From the NCBI GenBank assembly GCA_963824095.1, contig CAWGNS010000002.1, positions 1-64,000 of the forward strand: a DNA stretch of 64,000 nt, in the 5' to 3' direction. Source of the DNA: JBBDWJ01 sp963824095. Its GTDB lineage: Bacteria; Acidobacteriota; Terriglobia; Bryobacterales; UBA6623. Shown one piece after another: positions 45,433 through 54,751 of the stretch. The position numbers and the translations under genes are program-made. The stretch's first letter is position 1. Each line of letters starts with the position of its first letter. The notes below the pieces were generated by a model. The model saw only the letters and a list, made by a program, of their open reading frames with translations. It did no database searches and was not told the DNA's origin.

Positions 45433-45628
45433 TCGCTGGTGAGAAGGACGTTCACAGTTCCCCCTATCCGTATCGGCCACGGCCGCCCCGGTCTTACAGG
45501 CACCCAGCCGGGTCGAGCGGCTGAAAGGCCCGTAGCGCAGGGCTGGTGCTGTTCTAGACCTGCGGTTCTATTTTGGGGCGGGGGACTGGCGCGGGCCTGG
45601 TCCTCCGTGCCCCTGTTGCCGTTGCGCC

Positions 45629-45839
45629 TCGGCCCGCCGGCTCACGCCTGCGGCTCTGTTTGTTTGGTTCACAGGGCAGGTGGGGAGGGACGGGCATTGG
45701 TGGCAGGCCGTGGATGCACAGGCAGGATTGCCTATGCCACGGGCTCGGAGCCTTGCCGTATGTGAGCGCGTGCTTGGAACCTGGGCAGCGAGACAGGAGC
45801 CCCGAAAACAGGGCCGCAGGCGTGAGCCGGCGGGCCGAA
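45629..45839. repeat. Family B inverted pair with a family D hairpin between
   Basis: B units at 45629-45660 and 45804-45839 face each other in the order opposite to the other pairs; the D hairpin at 45716-45737 has arms GCACAGGC and GCCTATGC. The 433-base gap has no gene. Confidence 0.75.
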
Positions 45840-45865
45840 GTGCAACGGGAGCGGGGGGCGCAGCC

Positions 45866-46513
45866 TCACCAAGCTGCGGGTTCGGCGGTCATGGCGGCGT
45901 AGGCCGCTTCTTCGAATGAGTCCAGGGCGTCGCTGAAAAAATGATCGGCCGAATCGATCCAGGTAAGGTTTTTGGGGCCGGCGGCGCGGTCGAAAACGGC
46001 TTGCAGGTCGTCTTGCGCGCCGTATTGGTCGCGGGTGCTGTGCACGAAAAACTTGGGGCCGGCGCAGGCGTCGAAAAAGCTCCAGTCGCCGCTCGAGACC
46101 GGGGCTCCGCAACAGATCAGGCGTTCGAGGGTGGCATTTCCGCAAAAAACGCGGGCGGCGACGCGCGAGCCGAAGGAAAATCCGCCGACCGCAAGCGGCA
46201 ACTGCGGATAGCGGGCGGCCATATAGGCGAGGGCGGCGCGCAGATCGTCTTGTTCGCCATGGCCTTTGTCGTGCTGGCCGCCGCTGAGGCCGACGCCCCG
46301 GAAATTGAAGCGCAGCACGGCCGAGCCGGCGCGGCGGGCGGCGCGGGCGAGGCGGAAGACGACCTTGTTGTGCATGGTGCCGCCAAACAGCGGGTGCGGG
46401 TGACAGAATACGGCGGCGCGCACGATCGGAGTCGCGTCGTCGGGCCCTTCATGCAGGGCCTCGAGCGGCCCGGCGGGGCCCTCTATCGTTGTCGATTCCA
46501 GTAAACGAGCCAT
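45866..46513 (-). CDS. Alpha/beta hydrolase, COG2945 type
   Basis: 215 residues. FCHPHPLFGGTMHNKVV is the N-terminal signature of the family, followed by AVLRFNFRGVGLSGGQHD. The nucleophile elbow is GGFSFGSRVA (Ser), a late Asp is in STRDQYG, and the His is in DSADHFFSD, so a full catalytic triad is visible. These small cytoplasmic hydrolases have unknown natural substrates. It is divergent from the large secreted protein gene downstream. Confidence 0.85.
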   Translation of the reverse strand: MARLLESTTIEGPAGPLEALHEGPDDATPIVRAAVFCHPHPLFGGTMHNKVVFRLARAARRAGSAVLRFNFRGVGLSGGQHDKGHGEQDDLRAALAYMAARYPQLPLAVGGFSFGSRVAARVFCGNATLERLICCGAPVSSGDWSFFDACAGPKFFVHSTRDQYGAQDDLQAVFDRAAGPKNLTWIDSADHFFSDALDSFEEAAYAAMTAEPAAW

Positions 46514-46670
46514 GTGTGTAGAGCGGCGGATTTGGTGGCGAAAGGTATGATTTTACGATAGAGGCCCGCGGCGGCGCGGCGGCCTCGGGGATTGCCGTGC
46601 TTGCGGCGCGTTGCAGGGAGCTTTCCGCCGCCTTAGGCGAGCCTTCGGACGCCGCAGCCTCAAGCGCCGA

Positions 46671-46857
46671 GACAGAGCCGCACCCGGGAGGGTGCGGGCG
46701 GCTGGGTTGGCGATAGGGTCGGGGAAACGGGCGGAATGGCTGCGGCAATCGGGCGCAAGAGCGCCGCTGCGTGCAGGGCCGTTGCCGCCCGCCGAAGCCG
46801 CGGCCTCGGTTGCGCGGCGCGGCGGCCCGCGGGCTTCCGCCCGCGGCTCTGTTTTCT
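46671..46857. repeat. Family B inverted pair with paired arm changes
   Basis: Left unit ACAGAGCCGCACCCGGGAGG then GTGCGG; right unit CCGCGGGC-TTCC-GCCCGCGG then CTCTGTTT. Both differ from the common arm sequence yet stay paired. It lies between the hydrolase and the large secreted protein gene; ORFs through it are repeat translation. Confidence 0.75.
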
Positions 46858-47060
46858 TTGGGCTGGCGGCCGAGACCTTGAGGCGGGCGCTTTTCGGGCA
46901 GCGGCGGTATTTCGGTTTGCATTGGGCTCGGGCGTCAAACCGAAGCATGGTTCGCCGTTTGCGGGCCCTGGGGGCGGTGTGTTGGAATGATTTTCAGGTC
47001 CGTCCGGGCTGTCTTGGGCCTCGCGGTGGGGCGGTGATCCAGAGCTGTAGGGAGGAAGCG

Positions 47061-49535
47061 ATGATGCAGACGGGGCGCGCCGTTGCCGTGGGACTGTTTC
47101 TGTTGTGGCTGCCCGCGGCGATTGGCCAGAGTGTTGTTTCGGAAATCAAGCTCCACACCGACCCGGCCGACGCCAAGGTCCGTCCGCTGGAGCCCATCGT
47201 GGTGCAGTTGCTCGCCTATAGCGATATCGACGACGGCAACGGCGGCACCAAGAAGGTGCGCGTGCAGCCCACCTCGCAGATCCAATTCAGCCTGGCCGAC
47301 TCCAACGCCGGCTGGCTGTCGAAACCGTTCCGCTTCCAGGGCGACGAAACCGAGGGGTTCTATCGGCCGCAGGGGACTGGGCTCGCCTCGATTATTTTTC
47401 AGCAGGCCACCAGCCAGTACGTGCTGCAGGACAGCACGCTCTACACCGCGCCCGACAAGACCGGCAGCTACGAGGTGAAGGCCGAGCTCGACGGCAAGAC
47501 CGCCAGCATCAAGATCAGCGTCGACGCCGGCGCGCCGTCGCACGTGCCGGCCGAGAAAACGCAGTTTCCCGCCGAGCCCGCCTCACACGACCCTTACCGG
47601 CCGCTGGCCGAGCACTACGCGCCCTACATCGCGCAGGAGACCTGGTTCACGCCTAAGGCCGACTACCTGGCGCGTTTCGATTTCGACGGCGACTGGCACG
47701 GCGATGACAACTGGGACGACGCCGAGACCGGCAGCTCGCAGGCCTACGTGCACTACGCGGCGATCGAGAGCGACACGCACTGGTTTTTGATCTATAACTT
47801 CTTCCACCCGCGCGATTATTCGGATAAATGCGTCGTCGGCACCTGCCATGAAAACGATAACGAGGGCATGATCCTGACGATCGAAAAGGACGGCTCGCAG
47901 TTCGGCAAGCTGCTGGCGATGGAAACCCTGGCGCACAACAATATCTATTCGCACCGCGCCGACTCGCGGGTGGAAGGCGGCATTCACAACATCGACGGCG
48001 AGATCGAGATGTACCAGGGCTCGCACCCGGTGGTGTTCATCGAGTCGGGCGGCCACGGCGTCTATGGATCGCTGGCCGCGCATGCCGCCTACACCTTGAA
48101 ATCGGGAAAATTCACCGGCGGCACGGGCGTGACGTATTTCTACAAGGGCAAGGCGGAGCGCCCCAAATACGCCAATGACCACGACATCGGCTACGAGCTG
48201 CTGCCGATCTACGAGAACTGGTGGCTGCGGGCCAACAGCGAGCAGGGCCGCAGCGACCACATGTTCGATGAGTACTATCAATATGTACCTTACGGCGGCC
48301 GCCCCGGCACGCCCGAGCGCGAGATCGCCGGCTCGTTCTACGGGCGCATGAAGGCGTCCAATAAGGCGAAACCGTTCTGGGGCTGGTTCGACAATCGCAC
48401 CCTGAAGCAGAAGGCGGTGGCGACGGGGCAGTGGGGCCTCGACCCGGCCTATTCGGTGAGCCAGGACCTGCGCATGCCGCAGCCGTTCTCGCTGCACTAT
48501 GTTTTCAACCCCTATCTGGGGATCGGGCAGCCCTCCACCAGCCCCGTTTCGCAAGGCCAGCCGGCCGCCGAGCCCAGCGCCTCCACCGGCGGGCTCGACG
48601 TGGCGCTCAGCGAATTCCGCCCCAAGCGCAGCAGCGACTACGACGCCAACGCGCGGCGCGGCGAGTTCAACCTGCGCTTCTATGTGGACATGACGATGGA
48701 ACTTTACGTTCAGGGCGACACGGTGCGTTACCGCTTCGAGGGGCAGCGGCCGCGCGACGACGGCTCGGAGTATTCGCAGCCGATCCCGCGGGCGGTGTTT
48801 TCGCGTTTCGATCTGGAGCAGAAAGACGGCCGCGGCGAGATCGTGCTGCTCGAAAAGCCGACGCCCGACAACGACTACACGGCCAAGCTGCGCATCACCG
48901 ACTCGAAGGGCGGCGAGGACCGCTATCACGCGCGGCTGAGTTGGGAATGGACGGCGGCGGCCCCGGCGACGGGATCGGCGGCGGCCGGCCCGGCCGGTGC
49001 GGCGGGTTCGGCGGGCGTGGCGGGTTCGGGCTCACCGGCCGCTTCAAATGGCTCGGCCACCGTTGGCTCGGCTTCCGGAGGATCGGCCCAGGCGCCGGCC
49101 CGCAGCAGCGTGTTGTCGCGGCACATCGACGATCTGCTGAACGGGGCGGCCGGCAACGCGGGCGGCGCGGCTCCGCCAGCGGGCGTGGAGCTTTTCTCGA
49201 AAGACAACAACCCGGCGAGCTATAACGACTCGAGCAGCGGGCTGTTTGAGTTTCGAGGGCGCGTCGACGGGGAAGTGCTGTTTCGGATTCGCGGCGACCG
49301 CGTCTTTGCCGACAATACAAACGGCCGCCCGGCCGAGGTGGAGAGTTTCACCTTTTCGCAGCCGCTGCCGGCCATCGCGGTCGGCGAGATGAGCGTCGAG
49401 CAGCGCGACGGCCGCGGGGAAGTGGTGCTGGTGGAGCAGCCTTCGGCGGGCAACGACTTCACCGCAACCGTGCGCGTCAGCGACCCGAAGGGCGGCGACG
49501 ACCGCTACCATTTCCGGCTGCAATGGCGCCGCTAG
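47061..49535 (+). CDS. Large secreted protein of unknown function with duplicated C-terminal module
   Basis: 824 residues from the ATG at 47061, which has GGGAGG six bases upstream. Signal peptide to about residue 24 (LFLLWLPAAIGQ). Residues 30-160 are an Ig-like beta domain. Residues 175-480 form a domain with YVHYAAIESDTHWFLIYNFF, CHENDNEGMILTIEKDGS and VVFIESGGHGVYG; the acidic HEND motif and nearby His recall Vps62 or NPP1-like folds, but this is only resemblance. The tail holds two copies of a module (LEQKDGRGEIVLLEKPTPDN and VEQRDGRGEVVLVEQPSAGN, each ending DRYH.RL.W) separated by a Gly/Ala/Ser linker. Function unknown. Confidence 0.65.
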   Translation: MMQTGRAVAVGLFLLWLPAAIGQSVVSEIKLHTDPADAKVRPLEPIVVQLLAYSDIDDGNGGTKKVRVQPTSQIQFSLADSNAGWLSKPFRFQGDETEGFYRPQGTGLASIIFQQATSQYVLQDSTLYTAPDKTGSYEVKAELDGKTASIKISVDAGAPSHVPAEKTQFPAEPASHDPYRPLAEHYAPYIAQETWFTPKADYLARFDFDGDWHGDDNWDDAETGSSQAYVHYAAIESDTHWFLIYNFFHPRDYSDKCVVGTCHENDNEGMILTIEKDGSQFGKLLAMETLAHNNIYSHRADSRVEGGIHNIDGEIEMYQGSHPVVFIESGGHGVYGSLAAHAAYTLKSGKFTGGTGVTYFYKGKAERPKYANDHDIGYELLPIYENWWLRANSEQGRSDHMFDEYYQYVPYGGRPGTPEREIAGSFYGRMKASNKAKPFWGWFDNRTLKQKAVATGQWGLDPAYSVSQDLRMPQPFSLHYVFNPYLGIGQPSTSPVSQGQPAAEPSASTGGLDVALSEFRPKRSSDYDANARRGEFNLRFYVDMTMELYVQGDTVRYRFEGQRPRDDGSEYSQPIPRAVFSRFDLEQKDGRGEIVLLEKPTPDNDYTAKLRITDSKGGEDRYHARLSWEWTAAAPATGSAAAGPAGAAGSAGVAGSGSPAASNGSATVGSASGGSAQAPARSSVLSRHIDDLLNGAAGNAGGAAPPAGVELFSKDNNPASYNDSSSGLFEFRGRVDGEVLFRIRGDRVFADNTNGRPAEVESFTFSQPLPAIAVGEMSVEQRDGRGEVVLVEQPSAGNDFTATVRVSDPKGGDDRYHFRLQWRR

Positions 49536-49564
49536 CCTGTGGCCGATCCTCACACCGGACCAAC

Positions 49565-49604
49565 GACAACAGAGCCGCCGGCTGAGGCCTGCGGCTCTGT
49601 TGTC
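49565..49604. terminator. Long perfect hairpin (family B fused pair), probable bidirectional terminator
   Basis: GACAACAGAGCCGCCGGC-TGAG-GCCTGCGGCTCTGTTGTC: 18-base arms with one mismatch and a four-base loop. It lies between two convergent genes. It is exactly two family B halves joined at the loop. Confidence 0.6.
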
Positions 49605-49638
49605 ACGTTTTGTTGCTTGGCCAGGCTGACCCCTGGCG

Positions 49639-50592
49639 TCAGCTTTTCGGCGTCGCTACCGTGATGTTGCGGAAACGGATGCCTCCGGTGTGGTCGCCTT
49701 GAATGTAGAAGGGGCCGGGGGCCGCTTCGTTGCTGTCGAGGGCCCCTCCGGTGGTTCCGGGGATCTCTTTGTTGTCGACGATCTTCTTGCCGTTGAGCGC
49801 CACCGTCACGGTGCGGCCCACCAGCGTGATGTCGTAGGTTTCCCACTCGCCCGCCTTGGTCGGTATTTGCTCCGATGGGGCCAGGTAGCCGTAGACGGCG
49901 CCGAGCGCCTGCACCGGATTGGCAATCGGCTCGCTGCCGCAGGCGATCTGGACCTCATAACGGCCGCGCAGATAAATTCCGCTATTACCCTCATCTGGAC
50001 AGCTAAACTCGACGTGTAACTTGAAGTCTTTGAAGGTCCTCGTGGTCTTCAGATTGGCGCCGCCGGCCGTGTTGAGCAGCGTGTTGTCCTTGGCGACCCA
50101 GTTATTCTTGGGATGGCGGCCACCGCCGAACGGCTCCCAGCCGCTGAGGTCTTTGCCGTTGAAGATCGGCTTGGGTGCGGTCCAGGCGGCGGGCATCGGC
50201 CGGTCGAGTTTGGGGGCCGGCACTCCGACGACCTCGGCCTTTACGTCGCCTCGGGTTTCGGTGCCGCTGAGCTTGTGGCCGCTGACGGTCAGGTCCCAGG
50301 TTGTTTCGGGGGAATGCGTCCCGGCCGGGGCGACGACGACGTGCAGGCGGGAGCCATCGATGGCGCCGGTGGTCATATAGGCGTGGCCCTCGCGGGGCTG
50401 CACCATGAATTCGGTCTTGCCGTTGTTTTCGGTGACTTGCAGCCAACCCGGGTAGGTGGCCTTGGGGCTGGTGATGGTCATGTCCCAGCGGCCGGCGAAC
50501 GGGCTGTCGGCGCCGTGCGCCAGAGCGGGAAGCAACAGCGCCGGAGCCAGCAGCGCCGCGGCAAGAAACAGGTGGGAGGGGCGTCTCTTCAT
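49639..50592 (-). CDS. DUF1080 (3-keto-disaccharide hydrolase) family secreted protein
   Basis: 317 residues from the ATG at 50592; longer minus-strand frames run into repeats. Signal peptide LAAALLAPALLLPALAHGA. Residues 30-125 are a small beta domain (GRWDMTITSPKATYPGWLQV). Residues 140-317 are DUF1080: IFNGKDLSGWEPFGGG, KDNTLLNTAGGANLKTTRTF, DFKLHVEFSCPDEGNSGIYL, GRYEVQIACG and a final GDHTGGIRFRNITV. Members are concanavalin-like proteins; some hydrolyse 3-keto-glycosides. It is a monocistronic gene convergent with the previous one. Confidence 0.85.
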   Translation of the reverse strand: MKRRPSHLFLAAALLAPALLLPALAHGADSPFAGRWDMTITSPKATYPGWLQVTENNGKTEFMVQPREGHAYMTTGAIDGSRLHVVVAPAGTHSPETTWDLTVSGHKLSGTETRGDVKAEVVGVPAPKLDRPMPAAWTAPKPIFNGKDLSGWEPFGGGRHPKNNWVAKDNTLLNTAGGANLKTTRTFKDFKLHVEFSCPDEGNSGIYLRGRYEVQIACGSEPIANPVQALGAVYGYLAPSEQIPTKAGEWETYDITLVGRTVTVALNGKKIVDNKEIPGTTGGALDSNEAAPGPFYIQGDHTGGIRFRNITVATPKS

Positions 50593-50732
50593 AGCAGCCA
50601 GTTTAGCCCAATCGGACCGCGGATGGACGTGCCCGGAAGCACGATTTGGAGCGACCGGAGCAGGGAACTGGCCTGCCCGGCCGGAGGCGGCGAATGACGC
50701 ACGGCTTTGGCTCTTGGTGCGGCCGGCCTTGC

Positions 50733-50879
50733 AGTAGAGACAGGTGCTCTCGCCTGTCGCCGCAGCGAAGCGGAGGCCCGCCCGCTCCTGCGTCTTGACT
50801 TCGCTATCCAGGGTCTGACCTGGCGCGCGGGCCAGGGGCCGCCTGACGACGGCGGACAGGCGAGAGCGCCTGTCTCTAC
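50733..50879. repeat. Family C inverted repeat pair
   Basis: GTAGAGACAGGTGCTCTCGC at the left and its mirrored copy ending at 50879; inner flanks (GCAGCGAAGCGGAGGCC) match those of the pair at 20988. It fills the gap between the DUF1080 and HAD genes. Confidence 0.8.
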
Positions 50880-50976
50880 CTCTCCAAAGGGGCCCGCGCG
50901 TCACATCGCGATCGTGCGCCACGTGCGGTCCGTGAAGAGGTTCCACACGGCGACTCGCCCCAACTACAATGAGGAC

Positions 50977-51640
50977 TTGAGCGAATTCCCCAAAGCCATT
51001 CTTCTCGATTTCGACGGAACGCTGGTCGACAGCGAGCCGCTGCACTACCGCTGCTGGTGCGAGGCCGTGCGGCCCTGGGGCGCCTCGACCGACTGGGAGG
51101 ACTACCAGGCGCGCTTCGTCGGCATTACCGATCGCGAGGGAGCGCGGATTTTCCTCAGCGAGGCCGGCCATGAGCCTACCGACGAACTGATCCGGGTCGC
51201 TTGCGACAGCAAGCATCGCCTCTACCGCTCGCTGAGCGGCGGAGAACTGAAGATCCCGGAGGCAACGATATCCATCATCGTGGAACTGGCTTTGCTTGTG
51301 CCTGTTGGCGTCGTTACTTCGAGCATCGAATCGGAGCTGCGGCCGGTGTTGGTGAAGGCGGAGCTGGACGGCTTGATGAGCATTATGGTGTGTGGTGACC
51401 ATGTCTCCCGGCATAAACCGGATCCGGAACCTTATCAGTTGGCGCTCAATCGATTGAATCAGCTTGGATTCTTCGATTCGTGCGAGCCAATGTGTCGTGT
51501 TCGAGGATTCGGCTGCCGGGATGGCCGCGGCGACCTCCGCGGGCATGCGGGTCTCGCGAGTGCGGCATCCATCGGAGCTGGCTGAGCAGCTCCGGCGGGA
51601 GGTTGGTGGGCGGCTGAATGGCTCCGGAGGTCGTGGCTAG
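50977..51640 (+). CDS. HAD family phosphatase, beta-phosphoglucomutase-like, frameshifted
   Basis: From a TTG at 50977 (GAGGA upstream) the product begins AILLDFDGTLVDSEPLHY, the HAD motif I with both aspartates, followed by a helical cap. Motif II is VGVVTSSIES and motif III CGDHVSRHKPDPEPYQLAL. At about 51470-51481 an extra base shifts the frame. Motif IV then appears one frame over as CVVFEDSAAGMAAATSAGM, ending at 51640. With the shift corrected the protein is about 220 residues, normal for the subfamily. Substrate unknown, probably a sugar phosphate. Start codon uncertain. Confidence 0.72.
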
Positions 51641-52909
51641 AGCGGCCAGGCCCTGTGGAGTGTGCCCGTTCATTCAGTGTGATGATGCCTGTCTTTCGGA
51701 AGAACCAGCTTCGCGGCTCTCGTGCGCTGGGGCAAGCTTTGTGGTGCCACTTCGGCCCGCCGGCTCACGCCTGCGGCTCTGTTACGCGCCACACGCCAGG
51801 TCGGGCATTGCCTGGGGGGGTGCGAGCGGATCGAGCGTGGGGCACGGGGCCCCGACCATGGGCTTCGTTATAATTTAACATAATATATCTTATAGGACGT
51901 TTAGTATATCCTTGGGGAGGACCGGATACAGCTTGGGTTGCGCCGAACGGAATCCAAACCACAAAAAACAGAGCCGCGGGCGGAAGCCCGCGGGCCGTTG
52001 CGGAGCTCAGCCGAAGCGTGGGCTCCGGCCCGGAGTGCATGGCGAGGCGCCGCCGTCGGGTTGGTAGACCGCTTGATCGGCCCGAGCCCGCTGTTGTCCG
52101 ACCCATCCATCGTCAACACGGCGCACTCGTTGGCGTTTTATCGGACTTGCCCCGTGTTGCTTTGGTTTTGCCATGGTGCGCCGGCGGGACTCCACATATT
52201 TCCCGCGCCGGATCCGCCGCAGCAGTTCGAAAGGGCCAAACTTCAGGGCCCGCGCCCTTCCGGGTGCGGCTCTGTGCCCGGAGGTTGCCGGAACGACGAC
52301 TGAAGGCTTGCTGGGGTCGGGTTGCCGCGGCTGGTTGCTTTGGTCGGGTTACCCCCGAGTCCGACTCCGCGGCGGATCTGGTGTTGCGGTTTGCTGGGGG
52401 AGGCGCCGTCGCTTCCCCGCCCTTGGTAGTATGCGCGCGCGCTCCCTCTCGACCGCCGGTCGCGCCTGGGGCGGCTCACGCGTCGAGCGAGCGGACCGTC
52501 GGATCAGGCGATCCAGAAATCGGACTCCCGGCTTAGGCTTGTGATTGAGCAGGTGAGTATGTGAGTAGGGCGGCTCGGTTGTGGGGATAGAGCCGGAGTA
52601 GGTATTAGTGCGACTTTCCTGGGGCCCGGTAAGTATGAGGAATGCATATGCCGGCGTTGGCGCTCGACCCTGCCGGAAAACAGACCGGCCCCGCAGCGCG
52701 ACAGAGTTCGGGCGCCGCCCGCCATTGCGGCTTCAAAGACGGGCATAGGCACCGTAATATCCGCGGCAATATCCACCGCAACAGATGCAACAAGGCCAGG
52801 CCGGGGCCCGATCCTCGGAACCGCGCCGCCTGGGCGGGCATCCCTACAATAAGGACAAGGTATCCGACGGGAACATTGTCCCGGCTATCCGAATGGGCGG
52901 TTTGAAGCC
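51641..52909. other. 1.27 kb without a recognisable gene
   Basis: Holds family B units at 51753-51783, 51966-51998 and near 52249-52275 (the last with arms CCGCGCCC and GGGTGCGG), and an AT-rich patch at 51869-51912 with TATAATTTAACATAATATAT. Several open frames up to 170 codons cross it but have no start signal or motif and are partly repeat translation. Confidence 0.5.
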
Positions 52910-53545
52910 ATGACCAACTCCACACCCCAAGATCCTTATCGCACCGCGGACCCCGCGTCGCCGGGGACCAGCCGGCGGGCGTTTCTGGCGGGCGCGGCGG
53001 TTTTCGCCAGCGCGCTGGGTGGCCTCGCTTATCTGCGCAGCACGGCCGGCGCGCCGGCCTGGAAGAACGACGACCCGGTGCATCTGGGCAGCCAGGTGAC
53101 GCTGGTCGACTTCGCCGACAACGGCGAGCGCGTGGGACTGGTGACGGTGCCTTCGATCGTCAAGACCGATGCGGAATGGAAGGCGCAACTCAGCGGGCCG
53201 CAATACGCCGTCACGCGCCAGAAAGGCACCGAGAGAGCGTTTACGGGGCAGTACGACAAGTTCTACGAGGACGGCATCTACCGCTGCGCCGATTGCGGCA
53301 CGGCGTTGTTCTCGTCGCGGACGAAATTCGACTCGGGCACGGGCTGGCCGAGTTTCTGGGCGCCGATCGCGGTCGAGAACGTCTCGCGTGTCAGCGACTG
53401 GAGCCTGGGCTTGCCGCGCACCGAGGTGCTCTGCCGGCGCTGCGATGCACACCTGGGCCACGTGTTCTCCGACGGCCCGCCGCCGACCCATGAGCGCTAT
53501 TGCATGAACTCGGCGGCGTTGGTGTTCGTCCCCCGGGCGCACTGA
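52910..53545 (+). CDS. msrB: Peptide-methionine (R)-S-oxide reductase MsrB with Tat signal
   Basis: 211 residues. The N-terminus has a Tat signal (TSRRAFLAGAAVFASALGG), so this MsrB is predicted to be exported or membrane-anchored. Most MsrB proteins are cytoplasmic. The MsrB domain shows YAVTRQKGTERAFTGQYDKF, zinc-binding CADCG and CRRCDAHLGHVF, FDSGTGWPSFW, and the catalytic Cys in ERYCMNSAALVF near residue 198. It reduces the R form of methionine sulfoxide and would complement MsrPQ encoded 10 kb upstream. A promoter-like region with TACAATAAGG lies about 60 bases upstream. Confidence 0.92.
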   Translation: MTNSTPQDPYRTADPASPGTSRRAFLAGAAVFASALGGLAYLRSTAGAPAWKNDDPVHLGSQVTLVDFADNGERVGLVTVPSIVKTDAEWKAQLSGPQYAVTRQKGTERAFTGQYDKFYEDGIYRCADCGTALFSSRTKFDSGTGWPSFWAPIAVENVSRVSDWSLGLPRTEVLCRRCDAHLGHVFSDGPPPTHERYCMNSAALVFVPRAH

Positions 53546-53995
53546 GCTGGAACAGGCAATCTTTTCTGTTACGGTGGCGCGGGCCTCTGGCCGACTAGGC
53601 CGACCTGCGAGCCTTTGGTATTTTCGTTCAACCCGACTGTTCCGGTCCCTCGACGTGGAGAGAAGCCGACGCGGCCGGCCCCAGGCCCGCGCCACACCTT
53701 GCAGAGCGCGAAAAGGGCCAAGGTCGGGAGCACGGATAGGATTGTCTGTGCCACGTTGCTACCTGGGTCATACCCCGCATCTGCCGGGTGTAATAGCGCT
53801 TCGAGCGCGGGTAGAAGTTTCCTTGTCGGCGGCAGGCGGTGGGTGGTTTTCTCCGTGCTTCGCAGCAACTCACCTCGGCGATCCGTCTTACGCCCCCCAG
53901 TACCGACGATTCATTTTGCGGCCCATTCCACGCTGTTGGGGCAATACGGCGCGTCAGCGCGCGATTTTGGAATCCGCCGTGCACGTCCGCTGGCC
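53546..53995. other. 450-base intergenic region with one family D hairpin
   Basis: A family D palindrome lies at 53730-53751 (GCACGGAT and GTCTGTGC around AGGATT, two mismatches). Nothing else recognised; the open frame leading into the next gene lacks a start signal here. Confidence 0.5.
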
Positions 53996-54481
53996 ATGAG
54001 CGCAGCCCCCAAAACCGCAACCTACGCCCAGACCTTTCGAGGAGAACGCCTTGCCGCCGCCGCGATGTGGGACCGCATGCTTGCGCATGTTCCGACGCAG
54101 CTCGGCAAGCTGGTCTCGGTGGCTTCGTTTCGGGACGGCTCGACCGGCGAATATGGGCACCCCACTCTGGACCGTGTCCTGTCGGCCGCGGTCGCGCGGC
54201 GCGTTTTGCGGGAGAGTCATGAGCACCTGTTCGCTGAGTGGGTGGGTCTATTCCCCGACGAACAGGCCGCGGACGTGAAACGCTACCTGGCGGCGCTGCC
54301 TCAGAAAAATGCTCGCACGCTGTTGCGGCGAGCGCTCGAGAATCTTATCCCGGGCTCCGCCAGCCTGGTGGCCCGCCGCGCGTTTCTGAGCGATTTGCAA
54401 GCCGTTTTGGCGGAGGAGGCGGAGGAAGCTCCCGCCGCCTCCGTGCCGGAGTTTACGTTTGCGATGGAATCGGTTGCTTAG
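53996..54481 (+). CDS. Hypothetical protein, predicted helical
   Basis: 161 residues from the ATG at 53996. Not recognised. Sequence is soluble and rich in Ala/Leu/Arg helices: FRGERLAAAAMWDRMLAHVP, a Gly-rich turn FRDGSTGEYGHPTLDRVL, HEHLFAEWVGLFPDEQAADV and a final acidic EEAEEAPAASVPEF. No membrane segment or metal motif. The preserved frame, acidic C-terminus and a hairpin just downstream (54541) argue for a real gene. Confidence 0.55.
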   Translation: MSAAPKTATYAQTFRGERLAAAAMWDRMLAHVPTQLGKLVSVASFRDGSTGEYGHPTLDRVLSAAVARRVLRESHEHLFAEWVGLFPDEQAADVKRYLAALPQKNARTLLRRALENLIPGSASLVARRAFLSDLQAVLAEEAEEAPAASVPEFTFAMESVA

Positions 54482-54540
54482 GCGCTTGCTTGGGCGCTTA
54501 GGCTTGGGTTTTGGCTTTGCTCGGGGCGAGGATGTATTGA

Positions 54541-54567
54541 AGCGCGGGCTTACGCCCGCGGCTTGGG
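54541..54567. terminator. Short GC hairpin, family B-like
   Basis: CGCGGGC-TTAC-GCCCGCG, then GGCTTGGGTTT. It has the loop of family B and fully paired arms, 60 bases after the stop of the preceding gene, and could act as its terminator. Confidence 0.4.
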
Positions 54568-54751
54568 TTTGGCCCCTTCGATGTGCCGCCGGGTAAGGCC
54601 CGTTAAACAGGCCCGCCAAAACCCAACCATGCTGCCCTTTTGTCGTTTGCCTTCTGTTTTGGTTTCGCCCTCCCCACGACGCTAGCCCGCTTCTCTCACA
54701 CAGAATCGGCTGCGAGGCGGGAGAAGGTCGCGTCTACTTCGTTGCGCTTGC

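Noticed and set aside
44296..45765. A 489-codon plus-strand ORF
   Set aside because: It is antisense to the response regulator and runs into family B repeat.
49639..51546. A 635-residue minus-strand protein
   Set aside because: Only the part from 50592 downwards is DUF1080 with its own signal peptide; the extension is antisense to the HAD gene and crosses family C repeats.
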